From the NCBI GenBank assembly GCA_026225055.1, contig JAMFSA010000254.1, forward strand, positions 62,001 to 126,000: a stretch of 64,000 bases of DNA. The letters are read 5' to 3'. The position numbers and the translations under genes are program-made. Below are positions 54,501 to 61,957 of the stretch, one piece after another (within the stretch, counting starts at the first letter, position 1; each line of letters starts with the position of its first letter). The notes below the pieces were generated by a model. The model had not been told where the DNA came from. It saw nothing but the letters and a program-made list of their open reading frames with translations, and made no database searches. The DNA comes from Mucilaginibacter xinganensis. Lineage in GTDB: Bacteria; Bacteroidota; Bacteroidia; Sphingobacteriales; Sphingobacteriaceae.

Positions 54501-57247
54501 TTGGCTGGCGATGCAGCGGTTGCTGTTGTAGTTAACGTTGGTGCGGTTGTTAAACTTGCCGAGTTATCGCCATTAACAAAGCCACCATAGCTTGCTGTTA
54601 AAGTTGGTAATGCTGAGCCGTAAGTTGAGCTTTGATTATCGGCAGTAATGGTTAAAGACGCCTGGGCAACTGTTAATAATTGCGAAACACTGGTTGCTGC
54701 TGAGTGCGTGCCATCACCCGCCTGTGATGCGGTAATATGTGCTGTACCAGCACCTACAATATGGATATTACCGCTTACTATGGTAGCTACGGCTGTGTTA
54801 TCGCTACTATAGGTAATTGGGGGCGTGCCATTGTTGGTACTGGTTGCGCCAGGTGCAAAATCGGCAGCGCCATAGGTTTTAGTGGGCAGCGGGTTAAATG
54901 TAATATTTTGCGAGATCAGTGACGGTGTTACAGTAAAAGTAGTTGATGGGCCTGATCCTGGTGTCACATTTCCTGCCAGGTCTGATGCCGTATTTGCGGC
55001 TATGGAAATGCCTAATGTTCCGGTACCACTAATGCCTGTAATGCTTACCGTATAAGTTTTGCCCGATCCGGTTACAGAAACAGTACCCGTAGCAGTGCCT
55101 GTGGTAATAAGCGAAACATTACCTGCTGTAATCGTACTGGCATTAAAGTTGGCATCGGCATAAGTTACAGTATAAGTTACCGGGTCGGTTGAGGTGCTGC
55201 TTACCGATGGGCTGCTTATGTTTATAGTTGGAACTGTTTTATCAAAAGTAATGTCATCACCGGCGGCTACATCATTATAGGTTGTTTGGTTGCCTGCCGG
55301 GTCGGTTAGCGCCAATGTAAATGGTATTCTTCCTTCGGCGTCGCTTGCAGCCATGGTGTAGCTTGCTAAATAGCTGTTTACACCTGTACTTGTGGCTGTA
55401 ATGGTATGCCCTGCTATGGTAACAACCGGTGTTTGCACAGTTTCGCTTGAGCTGAAGGTAAGTGATATTACATCACCAACTTTGGCAAAAGCGCTATTTG
55501 TTGTATTGTTTGATGCGTAGATCAACCCGGTAGCAATTGGTGCAGTTTTATCAATAGTATAGGCCTGCCCCGCAAAAGGAAGCGTTGTGCTTATACCCGG
55601 GCTTAATCCCGTAGCATTGCCAAGGTTTAATGCTATAGTGCCATCGCCTGTGCCTGTATTAACCGTTACTGTGTAGGTAGTGCCTGAGCCAGCTACTGAT
55701 GTAACGCTTGCGCCGCTAACAGTACCTGTAGTTGTTAATGAAAAATTACTTGTGGTTACACCTGTTTCAGCCGCTGAAAAAGTTACTGTATATTGTACCG
55801 AAGCAGCATTGGTTGGGCTAATTGTAGCCAGATTAATTGAGTTAATAGCCGACAACGATACAGGGGTTACATTATTAGGATTGTTAGTGGCTGTAGTTGT
55901 AAGATAGTTTTGGCTGCCTGCAGGGCCGTTATATTCCACCGCCATTACTCGGTAAGTGTTGCCTGCTGTAAGGCCCGTAATATTTACTGTAGAGCCCGTG
56001 CCGTTATACACGCAATACCATCCACTGCCGCCAATTTGCGTGCCTGATGTATAGGCTGTATTAGCTGTATAGGTAGTACTGTTTACAGGCAATGGGCTGC
56101 CGGTTGATGCCTGGGCAATAAAAACAGCCCTTGATGAGCCGCTGCCGTTGGTCCAGCTGGCGGTGGTGCCTGTTGCCGTGTTATTAGTAAAGGTTACGTT
56201 GGTAGCCTGGGTAACCGGGGTGCCTATCAGTTGTATAATATTACCCTGGTTATCGGTGCCACCGTTAGTACCACCGTCATTCACATAAATATTAGTTGGG
56301 TTTACTATGGCTAAGCCATAAGGGAAATCAAACCCATCGCTGCTTAAACCGGTGTAAATAGTTGTAGGCGTACCTGTGTCTCCTGTATATCTTACCAATG
56401 CATAGCCCGGAAAGCTATTAACTTGTGTGGCATACAGGTTATTAGAGGCATCAACAGCTAAAGAGGTTACGTATTGGTTGGTTGATATAGTTGATACCGC
56501 GTATGAGCTTGCTTTAGTTAATTTGTAAACATGGCCGCCATCGTTATTAGCATTATCATTATCAAAAGAATCAGCTACATAAACATCGCCTGCGGAGTTT
56601 ACTGCCAGGCCACTGGGTGCAGTGTAAGAATCGCCGCTTAGTAAGCCGGCCGCATCTAACTTATCATATAAAACAGTGCCTGCCGAGCCTGCACTGCTGC
56701 CTGCCGCATATTTAACAACTTCGTAAGCGCCAATCCCGCTGTTACCACCATCTGCATTTAAATTGTATACTACGGCATATATATTATCGCTCGCATCAAC
56801 TGCAAGGGCGGAGTAGTAGCCCAAGCTTGCAGTACCTGTTTGGTAAACTGAAGCTGTGTATGATGTACCACCATTAAATTTAAGCTTGATGATATTGCCA
56901 TAAGGCACTGTAGCGCCGTCATTATCGGTAGTGAGGTAAACATCGCCATTGCTGGTTACAATAAGCCCCGTTCCGTAATCGCCTGCATTATCATTATCCG
57001 GAAAGCCATCATAAATTACGGTAGGGGAGCCCGTGCCGTTGGTATATTTTACAACTTCGCCCTGGGTGCCGCTGGCGTCAGCTTGTAATGCATATATATT
57101 ACCGCTTGCATCCTTGGCTAAAGCAGTTGCCAGGGCATTTGTTGAGAGGGTAACGCTCGTAAATTGTGCACGGGCAGGCAACGCTGTTCCAATAAAAAGA
57201 ATTATTGCTGAAACAATGTAAAAACCTTTTGTAAATAATGCTTTCAT
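48518..57247 (-). CDS. Giant MBG-repeat adhesin with type IX secretion C-terminal domain
   Basis: 2909 residues, secreted. The layout is: signal peptide 1-27; beta-propeller-like region (about 30-330, repeats such as ALAVDASDNIYAVV); a fibronectin-like domain (about 345-440); two cadherin/Ig-like domains (to about 770); a Big-2-like domain beginning ITFNPLPTKTYGAADF; 22 tandem MBG domains of 81 residues; another Big-2-like domain (TFNPLPVETYGSPDF); and a C-terminal gliding-motility domain with VSPNGDGINDVFTIEGI and KTGFLVLKYQ, the type B sorting signal. It should be displayed on or released from the surface as an elongated rod. It is coupled to the PorP/SprF gene and 12 bases after the substrate-binding protein gene. 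Confidence 0.95.
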   Translation of the reverse strand: MKALFTKGFYIVSAIILFIGTALPARAQFTSVTLSTNALATALAKDASGNIYALQADASGTQGEVVKYTNGTGSPTVIYDGFPDNDNAGDYGTGLIVTSNGDVYLTTDNDGATVPYGNIIKLKFNGGTSYTASVYQTGTASLGYYSALAVDASDNIYAVVYNLNADGGNSGIGAYEVVKYAAGSSAGSAGTVLYDKLDAAGLLSGDSYTAPSGLAVNSAGDVYVADSFDNDNANNDGGHVYKLTKASSYAVSTISTNQYVTSLAVDASNNLYATQVNSFPGYALVRYTGDTGTPTTIYTGLSSDGFDFPYGLAIVNPTNIYVNDGGTNGGTDNQGNIIQLIGTPVTQATNVTFTNNTATGTTASWTNGSGSSRAVFIAQASTGSPLPVNSTTYTANTAYTSGTQIGGSGWYCVYNGTGSTVNITGLTAGNTYRVMAVEYNGPAGSQNYLTTTATNNPNNVTPVSLSAINSINLATISPTNAASVQYTVTFSAAETGVTTSNFSLTTTGTVSGASVTSVAGSGTTYTVTVNTGTGDGTIALNLGNATGLSPGISTTLPFAGQAYTIDKTAPIATGLIYASNNTTNSAFAKVGDVISLTFSSSETVQTPVVTIAGHTITATSTGVNSYLASYTMAASDAEGRIPFTLALTDPAGNQTTYNDVAAGDDITFDKTVPTINISSPSVSSTSTDPVTYTVTYADANFNASTITAGNVSLITTGTATGTVSVTGSGKTYTVSITGISGTGTLGISIAANTASDLAGNVTPGSGPSTTFTVTPSLISQNITFNPLPTKTYGAADFAPGATSTNNGTPPITYSSDNTAVATIVSGNIHIVGAGTAHITASQAGDGTHSAATSVSQLLTVAQASLTITADNQSSTYGSALPTLTASYGGFVNGDNSASLTTAPTLTTTATAASPANAYAINASGAVDPNYIITYAPGTLTIGKAALTITADNQISTYGSALPTLTASYAGFVNGDNAASLTTAPTLSTTGTSASPVNTYPIIVSNAVDPNYTITYVAGTLTIGKAALTVTADNQNSTYGAALPALTVSYSGFVNGDNVISLTTAATASTTATAASPAGNYPINTSGAVDPNYTITYVAGTLAIGKAALTVTADNQSSTYGAALPALTVSYSGFVNGDNIASLTTAATASTTATAASPAGNYPINTSGAVDANYTITYVAGNLAIGKATLTVTADNQSSTYGAALPALTVSYSGFVNGDNITSLTTAATASTIATAASPAGNYPINTSGAVDPNYTISYVAGTLTIGKAALTVTADNQSSTYGAALPALTVSYSGFVNGDNVASLTTAATASTTATAASPAGNYPINTSGAVDPNYTISYVAGTLTIGKANLTITADNRSIAHGAAIPALTASYSGFVNGDNVASLTTAPTLSTTATSASSAGSYPITASGAVDPNYNINYVAGTLAIGKALLTITVNNQASVYGSALPTLTLSYSGFVNGDNSASLATQPTISTTATSASPAGTYALIASGAVDPNYAISYTPGTLTISKAALTVTADNQSSTYGAALPALTVSYSGFVNGDNIASLTTAATASTTATAASPTGNYPINTSGAVDPNYTISYVAGNLTIGKAALTVNADNQNSTYGATLPALTVSYSGFVNGDNVTSLTTAATASTTATAASPAGNYPINTSGAVDPNYTITYVPGTLTIGKANLTITADNQNIAHGATIPTLTASYSGFVNGDNVASLTTAPTLSTTATSASPAGSYPITASGAVDANYNISYVAGTLSIGKALLTITVDNQTSVYGSALPALTVNYSGFVNGDNAASLSTAPTISTTATSASPAGTYAITASGGADPNYTISYVAGTLTIGKAALTVTADNQSSTYGSALPVLTASYTGFVNGDNAASLTTAPTLSTTATSASPAGSYPITASGAVDPNYTISYVAGTFTIGKAALTVTADNQNSTYGSALPALTASYSGFVNGDNVASLTTAATLSTTGTSASPAGSYPINPSGAVDPNYTISYIAGTLTISKANLTITADNQSIAHGAAIPALTASYSGFVNGDNVASLTTAPTISTAATSASPAGSYPITASGAVDLNYNISYVAGTLAIGKALLTITVNDQNSVYGSAFPALTASYSGFVNGDNASSLATAPTITTAATSASPAGTYAITASGAADPNYIIVYVPGTLTIAKAALTITADNQSSTYGTALPVLTASYSGFVNGDNAASLTTAPTLNTTASSASPAGSYPITASGAVDANYNISYTAGTLTTSKAALTITADNQNSTYGSALPALTASYSGFVNGDNATSLTTIPTITTTATVSSPAGSYPITASSAVDANYTISYVVGTLTISKANLTITADNQSIVHGAAIPALTASYTGFVNGDNAASLTTAPTLTTTGTSASPAGSYPITASGAVDPNYNISYVAGTLAIGKSALVVTVNNQTSTYGSALPALTVSYSGFVNGDNASSLTTAPVITTTGTASSPAGTYSISASGAVDPNYTISYVAGTLTIGQAALTITANNQTSVYGGAIPALTASYSGFVNGDNTASLTTAPVLATTGTSTSPAGTYAITASGAVDPNYTITYVAGTLAISKVPLTITANDQTTTYGLPLPAFTATYTGFVNGDNAANLTTAPTITTTATSTSPVGTYPITASGAVDANYTISYVAGTLTVKQAIRTLTFNPLPVETYGSPDFDPGAVASDGETVLYTSSNPAAATIVNGKIHITGAGNTLITATLAANPNYTTTPTASQALVINKANQTISVLSIPTLTKGTQYDLSVITSSSGLPLTFSISDNTIASISGQTLDALRIGTTSLTVSQPGDNNYNAASTTGAVITVVDAGGDEIVVHQAVSPNGDGINDVFTIEGIKNYPDNQVTIVNRNGVKVYQTRSYDNSSRVFDGRSNITGALQQAGTYFYLLEYTVNGESKRKTGFLVLKYQ
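49316..54661 (-). repeat. 22 tandem 243-base MBG repeats with higher-order order
   Basis: Each 81-codon unit runs from LTVTADNQ-STYG through SGFVNGDN and SGAVDPNY to the next IGKA. Unit types occur in fixed order: two STYG units, one IAHG (or IVHG) unit, and one L-type unit (mostly SVYG). This four-unit block (972 bases) is repeated four times in units 5-20, giving a higher-order array; units 1-4 are all STYG type and units 21-22 stand outside it. Such DNA should recombine and vary in copy number. Confidence 0.92.
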
Positions 57248-57259
57248 ATTTTTTGGTTT

Positions 57260-58423
57260 TTATATACACAGGTATGGGTTTTGCCAGCCACTCACACTTT
57301 CCTCATGAATCTCTTTAAAATCCGGTGAATCGAATCTTAAGCCATTGCCCTGACTTAGTACTGTTTTATAGATCTTTTTTGATGATGTTTTAATAGAAAC
57401 CACATCAATTACCGGTAACGAAAAACCGGATAGCGGGTAAAAATTACGTTCGCCCCTTGGCCCAATTACTGATTCTTTTTGAAGGAGTTTTATAACTGAG
57501 GCCCAGTCGCGCTTTAAAAGCTGTGGTTTAACTTCCCGTAAGGCAAGCCCGGCTTCATAACCTAATAAACCATAAATATTGGCCATCTGCCCGCCGAGGC
57601 TTTCATATCTTTTTACAAATTCTTTATTATGGATATTTTCGGCATTGCGGTTCCATGATGTAGCCGCGTATAATTCCAGGTCTAATCCTGCAATATCCTC
57701 CAATAGATCATCATACACCATATTCTCCACTACACACAACGGGATATGTTTGTGAAAGGGTGATTGCCGCCACGCGGCTAAAAACTCATTCCCCATATTA
57801 CCTGCAAAAACAGCATGCACATAGTTGGGAGTGTTCAGTTTAATCTCGCTAAAAAAACTATCAAGGTGTAATCTTTTAATGTCAGAAGGGTCGCGCGGAA
57901 TTACATGCAGCCCCATTTGGGTTGCCCCGGCTGCACAGGCCCCTTTATAAAAAGCACCACTTAAATGATAACCGGCCTCATACACAGGCATCACCATCAT
58001 TCCGGTGCCGCCGTATTGTTTATGCGCCCAATTACCTAAAGCGTATTGTGATTGCCATATTTGTTGCGAAGAATAAAATATACGCGGGCTGAGGTGGTTG
58101 AAATAAGGAATATACTCACCCATATCAAAAAAGAAAGCCAATTTATTATGCAATTCTATTACAGGGATGATATCAGGCAGAGATTTATAGCTTATCAAGC
58201 CTGAGATTATATCAACCTGGTCAAAAAATATCAGCTTGTTTACAGCTTCCAGCGCGTTTTTAGCATCCCCCATTTGCGTATAAATAGGGATGAACTGAAT
58301 TTCATTTTGTTTAATAGTGCCGGGATATAATCCCTGTAATATGCCGGCCATTAAATGGTGGCCATAAAAGGGATAGACCCCCGAATAGGGGGTCAACAAA
58401 CCTATTTTTATTGGCGTTGTCAA
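57260..58423 (-). CDS. Periplasmic-binding-protein-like protein without signal peptide
   Basis: 387 residues of the branched-chain amino acid receptor type (type I bilobal fold): KIGLLTPYSGVYPFYGHHL at the start, a hinge region and MANIYGLLGYEAGLALREV near residue 290. No signal peptide or lipobox is visible, and the start lies at the very beginning of the fold, so it is probably cytoplasmic, like AmiC-type sensors. No permease or ABC ATPase gene is nearby. It lies 30 bases after the tail-collar gene and 12 before the adhesin gene, so it may sense a ligand for this operon. Confidence 0.8.
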   Translation of the reverse strand: MTTPIKIGLLTPYSGVYPFYGHHLMAGILQGLYPGTIKQNEIQFIPIYTQMGDAKNALEAVNKLIFFDQVDIISGLISYKSLPDIIPVIELHNKLAFFFDMGEYIPYFNHLSPRIFYSSQQIWQSQYALGNWAHKQYGGTGMMVMPVYEAGYHLSGAFYKGACAAGATQMGLHVIPRDPSDIKRLHLDSFFSEIKLNTPNYVHAVFAGNMGNEFLAAWRQSPFHKHIPLCVVENMVYDDLLEDIAGLDLELYAATSWNRNAENIHNKEFVKRYESLGGQMANIYGLLGYEAGLALREVKPQLLKRDWASVIKLLQKESVIGPRGERNFYPLSGFSLPVIDVVSIKTSSKKIYKTVLSQGNGLRFDSPDFKEIHEESVSGWQNPYLCI

Positions 58424-58453
58424 TTTGAATAAGATTAATAGGCTGGATGATGC

Positions 58454-58999
58454 TTAGTTTCTTGAAGGAAAAATCCCTGACGTAATTATAATATATGAAA
58501 CAGCAAGATAAGGCTGTAGAATTGAAACAGGTATCCCACTACCTGTAATACCAATAGCATTTGGGGCTAAGGTAGTGTTAGGGGCTGTAGTTGTATAAAT
58601 TTTCCCAACCTCAGCAGCAGGTCCTGAACCGGTTACCGGCCCCTTTGATAAAAAGGTTGTGGTGCCGGGGATACCTGTTGTTCCTGTGCCATTGTTTGCA
58701 TTAAGCGAGTGTGAGTGCTGAGGTAGATTACTGATCAGCAATGATACGTTTTCTGTACCGCTCGCTTGCCCTATAACATAATTACTTGTCCCCGGCCCTT
58801 GTCCCTGGCCAATAGGAACCCGGCCGCGCAAATCGGGTATGGCAAAAGTAGTTGTGCCGTTACCTCCATAAAAAGTGCCTATTAGTGAAAAAAGGGCGGT
58901 GTTTTGCGCTATTGATATTAGCTGGCCACTACAAAATAAAGATCCGCGGGGATTAAAATTACCGGCGAATATAAATATTAGTGCAAGGTATACTTCCAT
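58454..58999 (-). CDS. Phage-tail-collar-like (MdpB-type) protein
   Basis: 181 residues. The first 60 match the microcystin-dependent-protein/tail collar pattern: FAGNFNPRGSLFCSGQLISI, NTALFSLIGTFYGGNG, FAIPDLRGRVPIG and a C-terminal LPQHSHSL. Glycine- and threonine-rich middle. No phage genes are nearby, so it is a stand-alone family member rather than a tail piece. It is the first gene of the operon with the binding-protein gene, the adhesin and PorP/SprF. Its function is unknown; surface or extracellular presentation is possible although no standard signal peptide is evident. Confidence 0.87.
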   Translation of the reverse strand: MEVYLALIFIFAGNFNPRGSLFCSGQLISIAQNTALFSLIGTFYGGNGTTTFAIPDLRGRVPIGQGQGPGTSNYVIGQASGTENVSLLISNLPQHSHSLNANNGTGTTGIPGTTTFLSKGPVTGSGPAAEVGKIYTTTAPNTTLAPNAIGITGSGIPVSILQPYLAVSYIIITSGIFPSRN

Positions 59000-59339
59000 A
59001 ATAAATAAGGCTTGGATTAAGGTTTATAATTGGTTGAATAATTAAATCAATATTAGATATATTTTTCTTTAAATTTTACATTTGAAGAAAAAAAAAGTGA
59101 AAAAAAATGACTGATTATCAGTTGTTTAAGTATCTGTAAATAAAATATCGCCATTGTTATGTTTTTTAATGTAAACACATTTAATTATAGTTAATCTTAA
59201 AAATGAACAATGTGAACATATAAGAATTATTGTTAGTAACTATCTGTTCATCAAATAGATGCATTGATCATATTATTTTGAATTTCTAAAAAAATATTTA
59301 ATACATTTAAATGCTAATTATATCACAATTTATATCACA
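59000..59339. other. Divergent intergenic region between two operons
   Basis: 340 bases, very AT-rich, separating the minus-strand collar-adhesin operon from the plus-strand metallophosphatase operon. Contains a plus-strand promoter candidate at 59277-59309 and an isolated TACATTTG at 59077-59084. No ORF or long repeat seen. Confidence 0.6.
59277..59309 (+). promoter_or_regulatory. Candidate promoter for the metallophosphatase operon
   Basis: TTTG at 59277-59280, a 21-base spacer, then TACATTTA (59302-59309, one base off TAnnTTTG), about 30 bases before the start codon. Confidence 0.45.
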
Positions 59340-60284
59340 ATGAACAATCACCGCAGGTTATTTCTTAGCCAATTGTCATTAGTAGCCGGCGCAGCCGCTT
59401 TAAGCAAGCCAATGGATTCGATGGCTGTTATCAGCAAGCATGTGAATACATTATGTGCAGCTAAAACCAATGTTACTATTTACCATACTAATGATCTGCA
59501 TGGCCACATTAATGCAGCTTATAATAATATAGGTGGACTTAACCATATAAAAACTCTGTTGAGAGATCAGGATACCAGCGGGTTGTTATTGGATGCAGGT
59601 GATTTTATAGATGGATCGAATACACTAGCGCATCAGAAAGAGGTGATCTCTACAATGAATGCCATGGGATACCATGCTGCTACTATTGGCAATCATGAAC
59701 TTGCCCTCGGGCAGGATCACCTGGCTGCACTTGCTTCGTTAATGCAATTTGCACTGGTGAATTGCAATTATAAATTTAATAGTGAATTGAGTAAGGTGGT
59801 AAAGCCATATATTATTATAAACAGTGGTAAATATAAAATAGGCATCACTGGTGTTGGCCTGCAGGTTGCAGGTGTAATTTATGATGATGCCATAAAATGC
59901 GCCAACCAAACGGCAAAACTACTGAAAGAGGATGAGCATTGCGATGTGGTTATCTGTCTTTCACATTTGGGCTATCAGCAGGAAGACGGCAAGCCTGATA
60001 ATCAGACGTTGGCAAGTGAATCTGAACATATAGATATGATCATTAGCGGCCATAACCGAAAGTTAATGAGCGGCCAGCTAATAATGCGAAATAAAAACAG
60101 ACACGAAGTGATTATTAGCCATGCTGCCTGGAATGGCCTTATGGTAGGTAAAGCCGTATTTAGTTTTGACGGTGGCAAACAAAAAAACAATATTGATACC
60201 CGGTACATGGTACCCGGCCAGCTTTATGGCCAAAAGTTTGCAGCTGCGTACGCCAATTTGTGCTTAATGAGTCAACAGGCTTAG
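59340..60284 (+). CDS. Metallophosphatase, 5'-nucleotidase-like, with Tat-type signal
   Basis: 314 residues. The N-terminus NHRRLFLSQLSLVAGAAALS has the RR-x-F-L pattern of a twin-arginine signal, so the folded, metal-loaded enzyme is likely exported. Calcineurin-like metal motifs are complete: HTNDLHGHI (Asp52, His54), DAGDFIDGS (Asp85-Asp88), IGNHELALG (Asn118, His119), LSHLGY and SGHNRK. It lacks the C-terminal 5'-nucleotidase domain, so it is the catalytic half only. It may hydrolyse nucleotides or sugar phosphates. It leads an operon with a hydroxylase and a sulfotransferase-like gene. Confidence 0.9.
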   Translation: MNNHRRLFLSQLSLVAGAAALSKPMDSMAVISKHVNTLCAAKTNVTIYHTNDLHGHINAAYNNIGGLNHIKTLLRDQDTSGLLLDAGDFIDGSNTLAHQKEVISTMNAMGYHAATIGNHELALGQDHLAALASLMQFALVNCNYKFNSELSKVVKPYIIINSGKYKIGITGVGLQVAGVIYDDAIKCANQTAKLLKEDEHCDVVICLSHLGYQQEDGKPDNQTLASESEHIDMIISGHNRKLMSGQLIMRNKNRHEVIISHAAWNGLMVGKAVFSFDGGKQKNNIDTRYMVPGQLYGQKFAAAYANLCLMSQQA

Positions 60285-60311
60285 GCAGGCAATAATTAAA
60301 AGTCCACCTTT

Positions 60312-61001
60312 ATGATCCGATATGCCAAATTATCGTTGCCGTTTGATGCCGGACTTACCCAAAGCGAATTATTAACGATAAAAAAAGAATGGCTACCGCA
60401 TTTTAATACAGCATATTATGAAGGCGGGTGGTCCGGGATCGCATTACGATCAGCCGAAGGCAAACACGAAAATATCATCCCCGAATTGATGGGTGAGACT
60501 GAATATCGTGATACTATATATATGTACCGTTTCCCATCGGTTATAAAATTGCTTTCAGTATTAGCATGCCCTGTTATGTCTGTGCGGTTTTTAAACTTGC
60601 AGGCTGGTGCAACTATTAAAGAGCATACCGATGAAGGCCTGCTTTTTGAACAGCATGAAGTCCGTTTACATTTTCCGGTGTTTACCAATACTGATGTTGA
60701 GTTTTATGTAGATGGCGAACGCGCAATTATGGATGTAGGCGATTGCTGGTATATGAATGCGCATTTGCCCCACAGTGTGGCGAATAAAGGCGCTACGGAG
60801 AGGATACACCTTGTTATAGACTGCAAGGTGAATGATTGGCTAACTGAACTGATCGAATCATCTGCTGTAATTTCAATCAAGGAACAAAAGCAAAATCCTG
60901 AACTGATAATGGTTATTAAAGAACTGCGCCTGCAAAATACAACTACATCCAACGCGTTAGCTGATGATATGGAACGACAACTAAATAAGGATCATGTTTG
61001 A
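60312..61001 (+). CDS. Aspartyl/asparaginyl beta-hydroxylase family protein
   Basis: A 229-residue 2-oxoglutarate/Fe(II) oxygenase. The jelly-roll core has KEHTDEGLLFEQHEVRLHFP (about 101-120) with iron ligand candidates, then DCWYMNAHLPHSVANKG and a 2OG-binding RIHLVIDC. The family hydroxylates Asp or Asn in proteins or free amino acids. It lies 27 bases after the metallophosphatase gene, and its 3' end overlaps the sulfotransferase-like gene by eight bases, which implies tight coupling. Substrate unknown; a peptide substrate is possible. Confidence 0.88.
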   Translation: MIRYAKLSLPFDAGLTQSELLTIKKEWLPHFNTAYYEGGWSGIALRSAEGKHENIIPELMGETEYRDTIYMYRFPSVIKLLSVLACPVMSVRFLNLQAGATIKEHTDEGLLFEQHEVRLHFPVFTNTDVEFYVDGERAIMDVGDCWYMNAHLPHSVANKGATERIHLVIDCKVNDWLTELIESSAVISIKEQKQNPELIMVIKELRLQNTTTSNALADDMERQLNKDHV

Positions 61002-61956
61002 TTTTCCATTTAATTGGGTACCGTATAAGCTCACGACCAAGGGAGGCCAGATTCAATGTTATTGGCTAAACACTTATGGCGAACCATTCACCGAGCCTTT
61101 TTTTGATGAAACTATTTTAAAGTGTAAAGGACTTGATGCTCGGTATGCCGCTATATCATCAGTTAGTGATGTGAAAATGGTGACCGGGTGGGCTAATCAG
61201 GTTAGTGCGGTTGAACCAACTGCTATTATTTTTCATGTTTCGCGTTGCGGATCGACATTAGTTTCACAGCTTTTGGCAACTCTGAGTGAAAATATAGTGT
61301 TGGCTGAAGTCCCTTTTTTTGATGATGTATTACGCTTGCCTTATAAATACCCGGAATTTGATCAACCTGCCATTACAAAGTTGTTTACCGATGCTGTAAA
61401 ATATTACGGACAAAAGCGAACAGGAAAAGAGCATAGCTTATTTATTAAAACAGATAGCTGGCATTTGTTTTTTTACAAGCAGTTACGGGAGCTTTATCCA
61501 ACTATACCTTTTATCATAATGTATCGCAAGCCGGATGAGGTGTTCAACTCGCACCGGAAACAACCCGGCATGCAGGCTGTAAATGGTTTAATTGAACCGC
61601 AATTGTTTGGGTTTGATGCCAATGAGGTTGCTAATATGCACCCGAATGATTACCTGGTCGCTGTAATTGAAAGTTATTTTAAGCAATGCCTTGAAATCGC
61701 AGTGGCGGATAGCCAATGCCTGCTCCTGAATTACAATGAAGGCCCAATGCAAATAATTGAAAAGATCGCTGCCTTTACAAAAACAGAGCTTACACCTCAG
61801 GATATTTTAAAGATGACTGAAAGAAGTCGTTATCATTCCAAAAGGCAGGGCGAAGTTTTTTCTGAAGTTAATAACCATCAGACGCATTTTAAGCTTGATA
61901 AAGCTATTGAATTATATAATTTATTAGAAGAAAAGAGAAAAACGGCGACTTTATAG
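60994..61956 (+). CDS. Sulfotransferase family protein
   Basis: 320 residues. The PAPS 5'-phosphosulfate-binding loop is FHVSRCGSTLVSQLL (about 80-94), and a 3'-phosphate-binding strand is IPFIIMYRKPDEVFNSH, which together define the sulfotransferase P-loop fold. It overlaps the hydroxylase gene by eight bases. The two should modify one substrate in sequence, hydroxylation giving the site for sulfation. The gene ends one base from the convergent PhyH gene. Confidence 0.85.
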   Translation: MFDFPFNWVPYKLTTKGGQIQCYWLNTYGEPFTEPFFDETILKCKGLDARYAAISSVSDVKMVTGWANQVSAVEPTAIIFHVSRCGSTLVSQLLATLSENIVLAEVPFFDDVLRLPYKYPEFDQPAITKLFTDAVKYYGQKRTGKEHSLFIKTDSWHLFFYKQLRELYPTIPFIIMYRKPDEVFNSHRKQPGMQAVNGLIEPQLFGFDANEVANMHPNDYLVAVIESYFKQCLEIAVADSQCLLLNYNEGPMQIIEKIAAFTKTELTPQDILKMTERSRYHSKRQGEVFSEVNNHQTHFKLDKAIELYNLLEEKRKTATL

Positions 61957-61957
61957 A

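Noticed and set aside
49316..54661. CRISPR-like or non-coding satellite array
   Set aside because: The repeat period is 243 bases, units are coding and in frame throughout, and there are no spacers.
54737..57221. Plus-strand ORFs opposite the adhesin gene
   Set aside because: They lie antisense to a long, well-formed secreted protein and encode low-complexity shadows of its repeats.
58454..58999. Prophage remnant
   Set aside because: Only the collar-like gene resembles phage; no capsid, terminase, integrase or lysis gene lies nearby, and MdpB-type proteins occur alone in many bacteria.
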